Of a DNA stretch of 64,000 nt, positions 1-7,724 are shown in pieces (within the stretch, counting starts at the first letter, position 1; the number at the start of each line of letters is the position of its first letter). Source of the DNA: Lentilactobacillus farraginis DSM 18382 = JCM 14108. GTDB lineage: Bacteria; Bacillota; Bacilli; Lactobacillales; Lactobacillaceae. Both the position numbers and the translations under genes were made by a program. The notes beneath the pieces are model-generated. The model searched no databases. It was not told the origin of the DNA and was given only the letters and a program-made list of their open reading frames with translations. The stretch is from the NCBI RefSeq assembly GCF_000583655.1, contig NZ_BAKI01000007.1, positions 1 to 64,000 on the forward strand, read 5' to 3'.

Positions 1-131
1 AAAAACAAATCAAAAAAAGTTGCAAACAAGGGCCAAAACACCCTTACTTACAACCTTTATTAACTACTGAAAGTAGCAAATTACATTAAATTGGTCTAGC
101 TGCATTCCTTACGATTAATTATCGCTGCCGC

Positions 132-1388
132 TTACTTCACTCGGGCAAGAAAATAATGCTTCTTACCACGTCGAACGATGACGAATCGGCCATCAAATTT
201 TTGAGCGGGGTCAATTTCAAAATTGGTATCCTGAATCTTTTCGCCATTAATGCGGATAGCGCCATTAGTAATATCCTCTCTGGCCTGACGGCGGGAGGAT
301 TCAATTTTGGTAGCGTCTACCAGCCATTGAACAATATTTAAAGGTTCTGAAGAAACCTCAACAGTTGGCATGTTCTTGAATCCCTGTTCAATTTCTGTTG
401 TTGTTAAATCAGCAACTTCTCCGGAAAAAAGCGCTTTGGAAATTCTTTCAGCCGATTCAACCGCTTTTTGGCCATGAACAAATTTGGTTACTTCTTGGGC
501 AAGTCGTCGTTGTGCTTCCCGTTTCTCCGGTTGTTTCTCGACTTTCTCAGCCAAGTCATCAATCTCATCTTTGTCCAGGAAGGTGAAGTACTTCAAATAT
601 TTAATAACATCCCGATCATCCTGATTCAACCAGAATTGATAGAACTCATAGGGCGTTGTTTTTTCCGCGTCAAGCCAAACGTTACCACCCTCACTCTTAC
701 CGAATTTGGTACCATCCGCCTTGAGCAGCAGCGGAATTGTCATTCCGTACGCTTTAGCATCCGAACCTTCTACCTTATGAATCAAATCGATCCCGGAAGT
801 AATGTTTCCCCACTGATCGGCACCGCCTAATTGCACCTGAACATCGTTATGACGATACAAATGCAGAAAATCAATTCCCTGCAGGATTTGATAAGTAAAT
901 TCTGTAAATGAAATACCGGCTTCCAGACGACTCGCAATAATTTCCTTGCGAATCATCGTATTGATATTAAAAAGTTTTCCATAGTCGCGTAGAAAATCCA
1001 ATAATGATAATTTTGACAGCCAATCATAATTGTTAACAATTTCAAACGAACCGTCCTGGCCAAACAGCTTTTCCATTTGGCGGGTCAAGGCTTCCTGGTT
1101 ATGACGAACCTGATCCATTGTCTGCAGAACCCGCTCGGATTTTTTACCACTGGGATCGCCAATTGAACCAGTTCCACCACCAATAACGATTACTGGATGA
1201 TGGCCGGCCAATTGAAATCGTTTTAAAATCATAAATGGAATTAAGTGACCAATATGCATACTGTCACCGGTCGGATCAATCCCAACATAAAGGCCGACCG
1301 ACTTATGATTAACCAAATCATAAAGGCCATCATGATCGGTTTCCTGATTGATCGCGCCACGCCATTTTAAATCATCTAAAATATTCAT
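132..1388 (-). CDS. tyrS: Tyrosine--tRNA ligase
   Basis: Cytoplasmic class I aminoacyl-tRNA synthetase that charges tRNA-Tyr. The 418-residue product has the usual length. The HIGH motif is at residues 45-48 (MHIGHLI), the KMSKS-equivalent KFGKS at about 228-232, the tyrosine/tRNA-binding core QLGGADQWGN lies between them, and an S4-type RNA-binding domain fills the C-terminus (SSRRQAREDI onward). The reading frame stays open 56 codons further upstream, but that stretch is the T-box leader. The ATG at 1388 was chosen because a GGAGGA ribosome site lies about 8 bases before it. Transcription is controlled by the T-box immediately upstream. Identity is certain. Confidence 0.98.
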   Translation of the reverse strand: MNILDDLKWRGAINQETDHDGLYDLVNHKSVGLYVGIDPTGDSMHIGHLIPFMILKRFQLAGHHPVIVIGGGTGSIGDPSGKKSERVLQTMDQVRHNQEALTRQMEKLFGQDGSFEIVNNYDWLSKLSLLDFLRDYGKLFNINTMIRKEIIASRLEAGISFTEFTYQILQGIDFLHLYRHNDVQVQLGGADQWGNITSGIDLIHKVEGSDAKAYGMTIPLLLKADGTKFGKSEGGNVWLDAEKTTPYEFYQFWLNQDDRDVIKYLKYFTFLDKDEIDDLAEKVEKQPEKREAQRRLAQEVTKFVHGQKAVESAERISKALFSGEVADLTTTEIEQGFKNMPTVEVSSEPLNIVQWLVDATKIESSRRQAREDITNGAIRINGEKIQDTNFEIDPAQKFDGRFVIVRRGKKHYFLARVK

Positions 1389-1605
1389 GCTAATTCTCCT
1401 CCAAATTAAAACGTCCCTGACAATCAATATGACTGTCAGGGACGAAATTTCCGCGTTACCACCCAAGTTACCGCTAAAAAGCGGTCTCTTAACCCATTGG
1501 TAACGAAATGACTCGTCTATTACGCATAGAAAGCTCCACAGGCGTAATTTCATCAATTGACCGCTTGGCTCACATCAACCGCCAAGTTTCTGACTTCCCG
1601 ATTCA
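1389..1605 (-). promoter_or_regulatory. T-box riboswitch (tyrosine) upstream of tyrS
   Basis: On the minus strand the leader carries the conserved T-box motif TGGGTGGTAACGCGG (1451-1465), followed by a strong terminator stem GTCCCTGACA...TGTCAGGGAC (1413-1443) and a T-rich run just before the tyrS ribosome site. A TAC triplet (1544-1546) follows TGAAAT in the position expected for the specifier loop, matching tyrosine. Uncharged tRNA-Tyr should stabilise the antiterminator. The 5' boundary is approximate. Confidence 0.93.
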
Positions 1606-1809
1606 ATCAACTACGGTGCCTGCTTCAACACTTTTAAGATAATAACCTTATCATAATCATAATTGCTGGACGAATTGTTGTCAATCCAAACCCGTGGATA
1701 AATTACCGCGTAATAAAACAGCAAGTTAGTTGTAATTTAAAATTCGAAACCCTAGAATAAAACTGGAATAATGATTTGGCAGAGATTTGCCAAAATTTGA
1801 AAGAAAGAA

Positions 1810-2028
1810 GTGGCAAAAATGCTTAAAATTGTTTATGAAAGCGGGACTTCTCACGAAACGATCACTTACAAATCGGTGGCTGATTTTATGGCTAACCAAC
1901 GTTTGGAAGTTCCCGACCTTGAAGATTACTATAAAATCAATCAGGTAACGTTGGACGACAAATCGGTTGATTTAACCGACAAAACGATTATCGGCCTATA
2001 TAAGAAGTTTGACAGCGAAGGCTATTAA
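1810..2028 (+). CDS. DUF4649-like small protein
   Basis: Small acidic cytoplasmic protein of 72 residues with no signal peptide or membrane segment. The pattern of an aromatic and charged N-terminus, a central DYYKINQVTL segment and a C-terminal LYKKF resembles the DUF4649 family seen in lactobacilli and streptococci; function unknown. The start is GTG at 1810 or ATG at 1819, both close to a purine-rich AAGAAAGAAG. It stands alone, transcribed away from tyrS. Family assignment is from memory of the family and is moderate. Confidence 0.7.
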   Translation: MAKMLKIVYESGTSHETITYKSVADFMANQRLEVPDLEDYYKINQVTLDDKSVDLTDKTIIGLYKKFDSEGY

Positions 2029-2076
2029 TTTTCAATTCGTAACCATATTTATGATTAAATCAAAATCCAAACAAAA

Positions 2077-2117
2077 GACAGGAACCACCTCGATAACTAA
2101 ACCGTAGCGTTCCTGCC
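2077..2117 (+). terminator. Probable terminator after the DUF4649-like gene
   Basis: GACAGGAAC pairs with GTTCCTGCC across a 23-base loop, followed by a T-rich tract. The stem is modest, so confidence is limited. Confidence 0.45.
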
Positions 2118-2209
2118 TTCTTTAGCTTTTTCTGCCCAGTTCCACTGGCCAAAACCAATCTTGTATCTACTTGGAAAACTATCTGACGTCACAACCATAC
2201 ATACCGCAA

Positions 2210-2647
2210 TCAGTCATCCACGTTTTTAATTTCAAAATACGTTTTGTCACCTTCAACGATGCCGTAAACTCGTTGCTGATGCGTATCGTCTTTAAAACCA
2301 AAGTCAATGACGCTTCTATCCTCGGCAACTTCAACGCCGTGAAGCTGTGCTTTGACAAACGTTCGCAAAATCGGCATTTGTTTTTCAAATTCATTGGCCT
2401 TCTCAACCGCTGTCTGCAGTGTAAAGCCCTGAGATAAATAACGCTGAATATGAAAGATCAAAAAGAGCGTCCGGAATGAATACTGGCGTTGGGTCCCTTT
2501 TTGCTGGGCAATCGGCGTAATATAACGCTGTTCTTCCCAGTACCGTAACTGCCTTCCGGAAACCCCGGTTATTTTTTGGACCTGACCAATTCCAAAAATT
2601 AGTTTGCTGCTATCAATAAGTGGCTCGTTTTGGTTCTCTTTTGCCAT
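2210..2647 (-). CDS. MerR-family transcriptional regulator
   Basis: DNA-binding regulator of 145 residues. An N-terminal winged helix-turn-helix of MerR type is visible at about residues 18-80 (FGIGQVQKITGVSGRQLRYW, then the wing region TQRQYSF). A short C-terminal part contains no cysteines, arguing against metal sensing. The family includes GlnR/TnrA-like nitrogen regulators of similar size, but no adjacent glnA is present here, so the target is unknown. The ATG at 2647 is preferred over the upstream GTG because AAGGTG lies 7 bases before it. It is divergent from the small membrane protein gene at 2871. Confidence 0.85.
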   Translation of the reverse strand: MAKENQNEPLIDSSKLIFGIGQVQKITGVSGRQLRYWEEQRYITPIAQQKGTQRQYSFRTLFLIFHIQRYLSQGFTLQTAVEKANEFEKQMPILRTFVKAQLHGVEVAEDRSVIDFGFKDDTHQQRVYGIVEGDKTYFEIKNVDD

Positions 2648-2831
2648 GACGTTCACCTTTTTAATTTACTATTGACCATAATTTTATCAAGTACGAAGTT
2701 ATTATAACAAATCCGGCAGTTGCATTTCCAAATTGTTTTTCAAGCAATCAATCCTTTGTCCCTCACTAATTAAACAAGAGATTTAAGTTATTTTACCGAC
2801 AATTTATGCTTAAATCAAAATCAACATCTGG

Positions 2832-2837
2832 TATAAT
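2832..2837 (+). promoter_or_regulatory. -10 promoter box upstream of the 2871 gene
   Basis: A perfect TATAAT lies 33 bases before the start codon of the small membrane protein. No convincing -35 box was seen at the expected distance. Confidence 0.5.
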
Positions 2838-2870
2838 GCTTGCGTAGCCACACTGAAAGGACTGAATAAA

Positions 2871-3071
2871 TTGGGATTCTCACCAAAATTAATTGTCGCT
2901 GACATTGCACTGATCCTGTCCATTGCCATAGCTTTTTATGGTCAGTCAGCCCACCTTGCCAATAACGTTAAAATCGGCTTGATCATCCTTGCCAGCATTT
3001 TTTTAACCATTTCAATTGTTATTAATGTCGTTAACGCTGTGCAAAAACGCCGTGAGCAAAAAAATAAATAA
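2871..3071 (+). CDS. Small two-helix membrane protein
   Basis: A 66-residue protein with two predicted membrane helices (about residues 6-24 and 33-54) and a basic C-terminus (QKRREQKNK) that should face the cytoplasm. Starts with TTG at 2871, 10 bases after GAAAGGA. No family or function recognised. It has its own promoter-like TATAAT upstream and a terminator immediately downstream, so it is a monocistronic unit. Confidence 0.75.
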   Translation: MGFSPKLIVADIALILSIAIAFYGQSAHLANNVKIGLIILASIFLTISIVINVVNAVQKRREQKNK

Positions 3072-3085
3072 TGATTTCAATAACG

Positions 3086-3124
3086 AAGGTCGAGACTGCA
3101 TTAGAATTGTCCCGGCCTTTTTTA
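3086..3124 (+). terminator. Rho-independent terminator
   Basis: AAGGTCGAGAC pairs with GTCCCGGCCTT (allowing G-T pairs) and is followed by seven T, 15 bases after the stop of the small membrane protein gene. Confidence 0.85.
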
Positions 3125-3148
3125 ATTGCAGCTTAATAAATACCGCTG

Positions 3149-4015
3149 TTATTTGGTTTTGTAAATATTAATCAGTCCCTGGGTCCCCAAATTCCCCAAC
3201 CCAAATTGATCAACCATTGCCTCATACAATTTTTTTGCCTGTTGTGTGGCAGGCAGTTTTAAGTTCATTTCAGCCGCAACGTCCAAAGCAATTCGCAAAT
3301 CTTTCAAAAAATGTTTGGCATAAAAGCCCGGTTTGAAATCACCTTTGAGAATTCTCGGGCCATAGGTGCCCATGCTCCAGTTACCTGCACCACCGCCTTG
3401 AATTGTTTCAATCATTTGGGATTGATCCAATCCGGCTTTTTTGGCAAATACCAACGCTTCTGTTAATCCGGTCATCGTCCCGGCAATCATAATCTGATTA
3501 GACATTTTGGCATTCTGACCTTGCCCGGCATTTCCAAATCGGTTGACTGAAGAGCCCATCGCTTTAAAAATCGGCAGCATTTTATCATAAACTGCCGGCT
3601 GGCCGCCGACCATAATCGTCAATGTACCGTTTTTTGCACCAACATCCCCACCGGAAACCGGCGCGTCCAGAACATCAATTTTCCGTTTTGTGCCATAATC
3701 AAAAATTTGCTTAGCCAAAATCGGTGAGCTGGTCGTCATATCAATCAGTGTCTGACCAGCCGTTGCCGTTTTAAAAATACCGGCATCCCCAAAATACACG
3801 TCTTTAACATCCTTTGGGAAACCTACAATCGTTATTACGACATCACTGACTTTAGTGAGAGCAGCCGGTGTTTCCTGCCAGGTTGCGCCATTGCTCAGCA
3901 CCGCTTTGGCATGCGCCTTGGTTCGATTATAAACGGCAACCTCGAATCCCGCTTTCATCAAATTATTAATCATTCCGGTACCCATAACGCCGGTACCAAT
4001 AAAACCGATCTTCAT
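3149..4015 (-). CDS. NAD(P)-dependent beta-hydroxyacid dehydrogenase (MmsB/GarR family)
   Basis: 288-residue oxidoreductase of the 3-hydroxyisobutyrate / 2-hydroxy-3-oxopropionate reductase family, expected to oxidise a beta-hydroxyacid using NAD(P). The N-terminal Rossmann motif GFIGTGVMGTGM is at residues 4-15, the substrate-loop signature DAPVSGGDVGAKNGTL near 120, and the catalytic-lysine region GQGQNAKMSNQ near 170. Length fits the family. The start is the ATG at 4015 with GAGGTG 7 bases upstream; an in-frame TTG two codons earlier is less likely. The true substrate cannot be read from sequence. The neighbouring rfbB lies just upstream on the same strand (16-base gap), so the two could be co-transcribed. 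Confidence 0.9.
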   Translation of the reverse strand: MKIGFIGTGVMGTGMINNLMKAGFEVAVYNRTKAHAKAVLSNGATWQETPAALTKVSDVVITIVGFPKDVKDVYFGDAGIFKTATAGQTLIDMTTSSPILAKQIFDYGTKRKIDVLDAPVSGGDVGAKNGTLTIMVGGQPAVYDKMLPIFKAMGSSVNRFGNAGQGQNAKMSNQIMIAGTMTGLTEALVFAKKAGLDQSQMIETIQGGGAGNWSMGTYGPRILKGDFKPGFYAKHFLKDLRIALDVAAEMNLKLPATQQAKKLYEAMVDQFGLGNLGTQGLINIYKTK

Positions 4016-4031
4016 AGCCAATCACCTCAAG

Positions 4032-5014
4032 TTATCTATTTTTAACATTTTTCAACAGCGGCCGCCACCACTCTGGATGGATGACATACCAGTCAATTGT
4101 GTCACCAATTCCGGTCTCAAAGTCAAATTCCGGTTGCCAACCCAACTGTCGGCGAATCTTAGTATCATTAATGGCATAACCAGTATCGTTGGCTGGGCGA
4201 TCCGCCACAAATTTAATTTGTGGCTGCCAGGCCGCCAACTGTTTTTTAATTCTATTCACAACCTGCAGATTTGTTCGATACTGATGCGCAGCGACATTAT
4301 AAATCTCACCGGGCCGGCCGTTTTCCATCACCAGCTCGATTGCCCGACAATTATCGTCAACATTGAGCCAATCCCGCTGTTTTGACCGTTACCGTATATC
4401 GGCAATGTTCGCCCACGTAATGTGTTTGTAACCATTAAGGGAATCAATTTTTCGGGAAACTGATAGCGGCCATAATTATTAGCCGATCGCGTAATACATA
4501 GTGGCACCCCAAATGTTTTAAAGTAAGACAACGCCAACAAGTCGGCCGCCGCTTTACTGGCAGCATACGGTGAACTGGGATTCAGCCGAGCATTTTCATC
4601 GGCCGGGAAGCGACTGGTTGTCGGCCCGTAAACTTCGTCGGTAGAAATCTGAATAAACTTTTTAAGCCGATACTTTCGGACCGCTTCCAACAATGTTTTC
4701 ACACCTAAAAAGTTACTGTGAATAAACGGGGCTGCATCCAGGATTGAACGATCCACATGCGATTCAGCCGCAAAATTAACGACAACATCAATTTGATTAT
4801 CGTAAATAACAGCTTCAGCAGCCTGCCGGTTCGCAATATCTCCTTTCACAAAAACATAGTTGGCCTGCGGTGAAATGTCAGCCAGGTTGGATAAATGACC
4901 AGCATAAGTCAATAAATCAAAATTAACTATCCGATCGTCAGGGTGGTTACGCAATAATTGGCGAATAAAATTTGAACCGATAAACCCGGCACCACCGGTA
5001 ACAAGAATGTTCAC
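4032..5014 (-). pseudogene. rfbB: dTDP-glucose 4,6-dehydratase, frameshifted
   Basis: Catalyses the second step of dTDP-L-rhamnose synthesis. The N-terminal part (5014 down to about 4384) shows the Rossmann motif GGAGFIGSN, the catalytic Thr (QISTDEVYG) and YxxxK (YAASK). It then runs into an aberrant tail. The following frame, up to the stop at 4032, supplies the missing DWLNVDDNCRAIELVMENGR and GEIYNVAAH. The two frames join by restoring one C in a CC pair near 4373-4384. The complete protein would be about 328 residues, normal for the family. GTG start with AAAGGAAG upstream. No rfbA, rfbC or rfbD lies alongside, so this is an orphan copy. The break may be a sequencing indel or a true mutation. 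Confidence 0.9.
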
Positions 5015-5097
5015 CGGGAGTCACTTCCTTTAATTTATAGTTGCAGCGTGAGCCATTTCTTATAATGTATCACAAATTTAAAAATATCCGAAACCCG

Positions 5098-5232
5098 GAG
5101 CGTGGGCCGAAAAGCGGTTAACTTTCAGAGCGTAATCGAATTATTCGAATATTTCAGGCTGGAATGTTTGGATAATTTGATTATGTGGCAGGAAGTTGCC
5201 TTTCGGCGCACGTTTTCGCTTAGTAATAATCG
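5098..5232. repeat. Palindromic intergenic repeat, family 1, copy 1
   Basis: About 130 bp that match the repeat at 60589 with roughly 85-90% identity from GGTTAACTTTCAGAGC onward. The core is an imperfect palindrome around a 7-base centre CAGGCTG (5155-5161), with arms such as TAATCGAATTATTCGAATAT and TTTGGATAATTTGATTAT. A short open frame exists here and in the other copy, but the differences between copies mostly change amino acids, so the hairpin, not a peptide, appears to be what is kept. Confidence 0.85.
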
Positions 5233-5314
5233 CGATCACACACAAAAGGCTGGACAAAATTACTTTGCCTCAGCCCCATGTTTCCTACGATTATTACCGA
5301 GTGAGAATGTGCGC
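5206..5314. repeat. Second inverted repeat attached to repeat copy 1
   Basis: Two 27-bp arms (5206-5232 and 5288-5314, beginning GCGCAC and ending TAATAATCG / its complement) match with about 6 differences and flank a smaller GGCTG...CAGCC hairpin. The left arm is also the right end of the family-1 palindrome, so this is a compound element. Confidence 0.75.
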
Positions 5315-5384
5315 TAAATAGTAACTTTCCGTCCCACTCTTTTAAATTAATTGCCCCGATACTAAAATTATTATCCCAATTAAT

Positions 5385-5891
5385 TTAATCATCTTCAATG
5401 GCATCTTCATTAACCCAATATTTCTGAGCCGACGCTGATTTGGCAGTTCGAATTCTGTAAAAATCTTCGGACTCACGCTCACCATCGTCGTCACGGTAAT
5501 AAGCTTTTGCTTTCATATCCACATAAACCCGTTTCCCCGTCCGGGCTTTAATTCGTTTCCAACTGTAAGTTCGATTATTTTTCTTGGAACCGGGCACGTA
5601 TCGGTATAACTTTTCTTCCCGATAATCATCATCTAAGACCGTTTTAAAATTAGTCTTTGCGTATTTTACCCGATAAACCCGGGAAGCCGTAAAATCAAGC
5701 TTTTGAAGTTGATTGGTATTTAGAGCGCTGTTTTGCGTGTACTCCGTATCCGTCGTCGTCTGAATAATGTTATTTTGAGCGGTTGTCTGCCGCGGCAGCT
5801 TGGGATGCGTATCCGAAGTCATTGAGAAGGCAATGATCCCGGCCGGAATCAGAAACAGCAGGCCAGCATCAATCAAAAGATTCTTTTTCAT
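5385..5891 (-). CDS. Membrane-anchored or secreted hypothetical protein
   Basis: 168-residue protein with a lysine-rich start and a hydrophobic segment at about residues 4-24 (signal anchor or signal peptide), then a Thr/Gln/Asn-rich linker and a basic-acidic extracellular domain (repeated YR, KKN, DDD runs). No domain recognised. The ATG at 5891 is preferred because GGAGGGG lies 5 bases upstream; the frame extends five codons further up. It is monocistronic, with the family-1 repeat about 70-150 bases beyond its stop codon. Confidence 0.75.
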   Translation of the reverse strand: MKKNLLIDAGLLFLIPAGIIAFSMTSDTHPKLPRQTTAQNNIIQTTTDTEYTQNSALNTNQLQKLDFTASRVYRVKYAKTNFKTVLDDDYREEKLYRYVPGSKKNNRTYSWKRIKARTGKRVYVDMKAKAYYRDDDGERESEDFYRIRTAKSASAQKYWVNEDAIEDD

Positions 5892-6020
5892 TACAAACCC
5901 CTCCATATCAAGAATCGTTAGTCTACTGTACAGCTAATACTTATCATTATCATAATAATAACCAAATTTTTAGAAGAAAGTGTGATGAAAGTATGAATTT
6001 TTAAATAATATTTATTTCAC

Positions 6021-6063
6021 AAAAGGCGTTAACCACTTTTCAAGTGAATCAGCGCCTTTGCAT
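6021..6063 (-). terminator. Terminator of dhaT
   Basis: On the minus strand AAAGGCGCTGATTCACTT pairs with AAGTGGTTAACGCCTTT around a GAA loop, 24 bases after the dhaT stop, followed by a short T run. Confidence 0.75.
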
Positions 6064-6086
6064 GTTTCTTTTAGAAGAACCACCAA

Positions 6087-7256
6087 CTATTTTTGATCGT
6101 ACGCTTCTTGGAACAACCGGACAATTTCTTCTTTGGTTCCCTTTCGAGGGTTTGAGAAGGCATTGCCATCCTTCAAAGCATTCTCAGCCATCATCTCAAA
6201 ATCTTCCGGTTTGGCACCGATTGCTTTAATGCTTCGTGGAATGTTCACGTCATCACACATTTGCCGCATTGCTTTAATTGATAAGTTGGCTGCGTCACGG
6301 GTCGACAAACCGGCCGTATTCTCACCCATAATCTCAGCTAATTGGGCAAACCTTTCCGGTGCGGCAATAATATTGTATTTTTCAACAATCGGCAGCAGCA
6401 TCGCGCAGCAAACGCCATGCGGTGCGTCGTACTGGCCGCCAAGTTGATGGGCCATCGCATGGACGTATCCCAAATCCGCATTATTAAAAGCCATGCCACC
6501 AAGCATCTCCGCTTCGACCATTTTGGTTCGGGCTTCGATGTTATGACCATTGGCAACAGCTTCCCGCAGACTTTCCTCAACCAACTTGATTGCTTCGACA
6601 CATTGACCGTCCGTTATTTCGTTGCGGTTGGTCGAAACATAGGGTTCGATTGCCTGAACAAACGTATCCATACCGGTAGCTGCCGTTAAGGATGCCGGAA
6701 CATCAAGCATTAACATTGGATCATTAAATGAAACCAGCGGCACGTTTCGCCACGAAACCACGACAAATTTCAACTTGGTTTTTTCATTTGTAATCACACA
6801 ATGGCGGGTCAGCTCTGAAGCCGTTCCAGCCGTTGTATTAACTGCCATTAATGGCGGTAATGGATTTGCCAGTGTTTCAATGCCCGCCAGCTTGGTGATA
6901 TCGTCACCATTAGTTAAAATAATCCCGGTCCCTTTTCCGGCATCATGTGACGAGCCACCGCCAACTGTGATAATACTGTCACAGTTATTATCCAAATAAA
7001 CTTTTTTGGCTTCTTCAATATTTCGGATTTTTGGATTGGGTTCAACGCCGTCATAAATGGCATAAGGCACCCCAGCGGCCTCAAGCGACGCCAGCGTCTG
7101 TGCGACGGGGCCATTTTCCATCCCCCGTAGAAATTTATCCGTGACAATTAACGGCTTTTTCATATTCAACATGTCGGCTCGAGCACCAATCTTCTTGATA
7201 ACCCCTTTACCAAAAAAGTTAACACTCGGCATTAAGAAATCAAAATTTTCTTTCAT
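6087..7256 (-). CDS. dhaT: 1,3-propanediol dehydrogenase (iron-containing alcohol dehydrogenase)
   Basis: Group III alcohol dehydrogenase of 389 residues that would reduce 3-hydroxypropionaldehyde to 1,3-propanediol, regenerating NAD+ in heterofermentative lactobacilli growing with glycerol. The nucleotide-binding GGGSSHD is at 99-105. In FucO-type enzymes the metal is held by one Asp and three His. Here Asp197, His266 and His280 (HAMAHQLGGQYDAPHG) are present, but the position of the first His reads Gln201 (GMDTFVQAIE). The rest of the sequence matches DhaT closely. A cre-like site upstream suggests CcpA control. No glycerol dehydratase genes are in the window, although glpF lies 2.5 kb away. 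Confidence 0.92.
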   Translation of the reverse strand: MKENFDFLMPSVNFFGKGVIKKIGARADMLNMKKPLIVTDKFLRGMENGPVAQTLASLEAAGVPYAIYDGVEPNPKIRNIEEAKKVYLDNNCDSIITVGGGSSHDAGKGTGIILTNGDDITKLAGIETLANPLPPLMAVNTTAGTASELTRHCVITNEKTKLKFVVVSWRNVPLVSFNDPMLMLDVPASLTAATGMDTFVQAIEPYVSTNRNEITDGQCVEAIKLVEESLREAVANGHNIEARTKMVEAEMLGGMAFNNADLGYVHAMAHQLGGQYDAPHGVCCAMLLPIVEKYNIIAAPERFAQLAEIMGENTAGLSTRDAANLSIKAMRQMCDDVNIPRSIKAIGAKPEDFEMMAENALKDGNAFSNPRKGTKEEIVRLFQEAYDQK

Positions 7257-7321
7257 CTTAAAAACTTCCTCCTAGATGGTTATGATTTAAACCAATTTCA
7301 TAATATCACCTTAATAGGATA

Positions 7322-7336
7322 ATGTAAACACTTTCA
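7322..7336. promoter_or_regulatory. cre (CcpA) site upstream of dhaT
   Basis: ATGTAAACACTTTCA matches the cre consensus WTGNAANCGNWNNCW at every fixed position but one (G to A). It is 66 bases before the dhaT start. Confidence 0.6.
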
Positions 7337-7362
7337 CAAACTCGCAGTCAGTCTTTTTTACG

Positions 7363-7391
7363 TTGATTATCAGCCTAAATTAGTTTAAAAT
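7363..7391 (+). promoter_or_regulatory. Promoter of the T-box/cystathionine lyase transcript
   Basis: TTGATT, 17-base spacer, TAAAAT, about 30 bases before the T-box leader begins. Confidence 0.6.
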
Positions 7392-7419
7392 GGAGAAGAT
7401 TTTAATGAATTGAGGCTTT

Positions 7420-7716
7420 GATGAGAAGAGTAGCTTTGATCACCGGTAAAGAAAGTTTCGGTAGCTGAAAAGAAACCCGGCAGTATTAAAGTGAAGATGA
7501 GCTCGGAGCCGGTGTTGCGGTTGTTTGGCTGTTACACCGCTGGCAGACGTTACCTGCCGAGTCTGACCGGCTCTCAATCGGTTGGAACTCAATGAGGTCG
7601 GCATTGCGAAATGCCGATAAATTCAGGTGGTATCGTGAATCAACCGTCACCCTGAAAACGATTCTATTCGTTTATCAGGATGGCGGTTTTGTTTTTAAAA
7701 CTATTTTTTGGAGGAA
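7420..7716 (+). promoter_or_regulatory. T-box riboswitch upstream of the cystathionine lyase/synthase gene
   Basis: The T-box motif AGGTGGTATCGTG is at 7625-7637, followed by a terminator stem AACCGTCACCCTGA...TCAGGATGGCGGTT and a T run ending about 7696. The 5' part begins with the GATGAGAAGAGTAG pattern typical of stem I. An ATG follows TGAAG near 7495, where the specifier should be, suggesting methionine, but the alignment there is less clear than in the Tyr and His leaders of this window; cysteine is the alternative. Confidence 0.88.
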
Positions 7717-7724
7717 CTTTTCAC

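Noticed and set aside
5102-5317. 71-residue ORF within repeat copy 1, with a similar ORF at 60591-60779
   Set aside because: Both copies keep the frame, but most base differences change the amino acid and the sequence is a palindrome. The conserved feature is the hairpin, so no protein is called.
6133-6999. Several plus-strand ORFs antisense to dhaT
   Set aside because: Shadow frames of a strongly conserved enzyme gene, without ribosome sites or recognisable domains.
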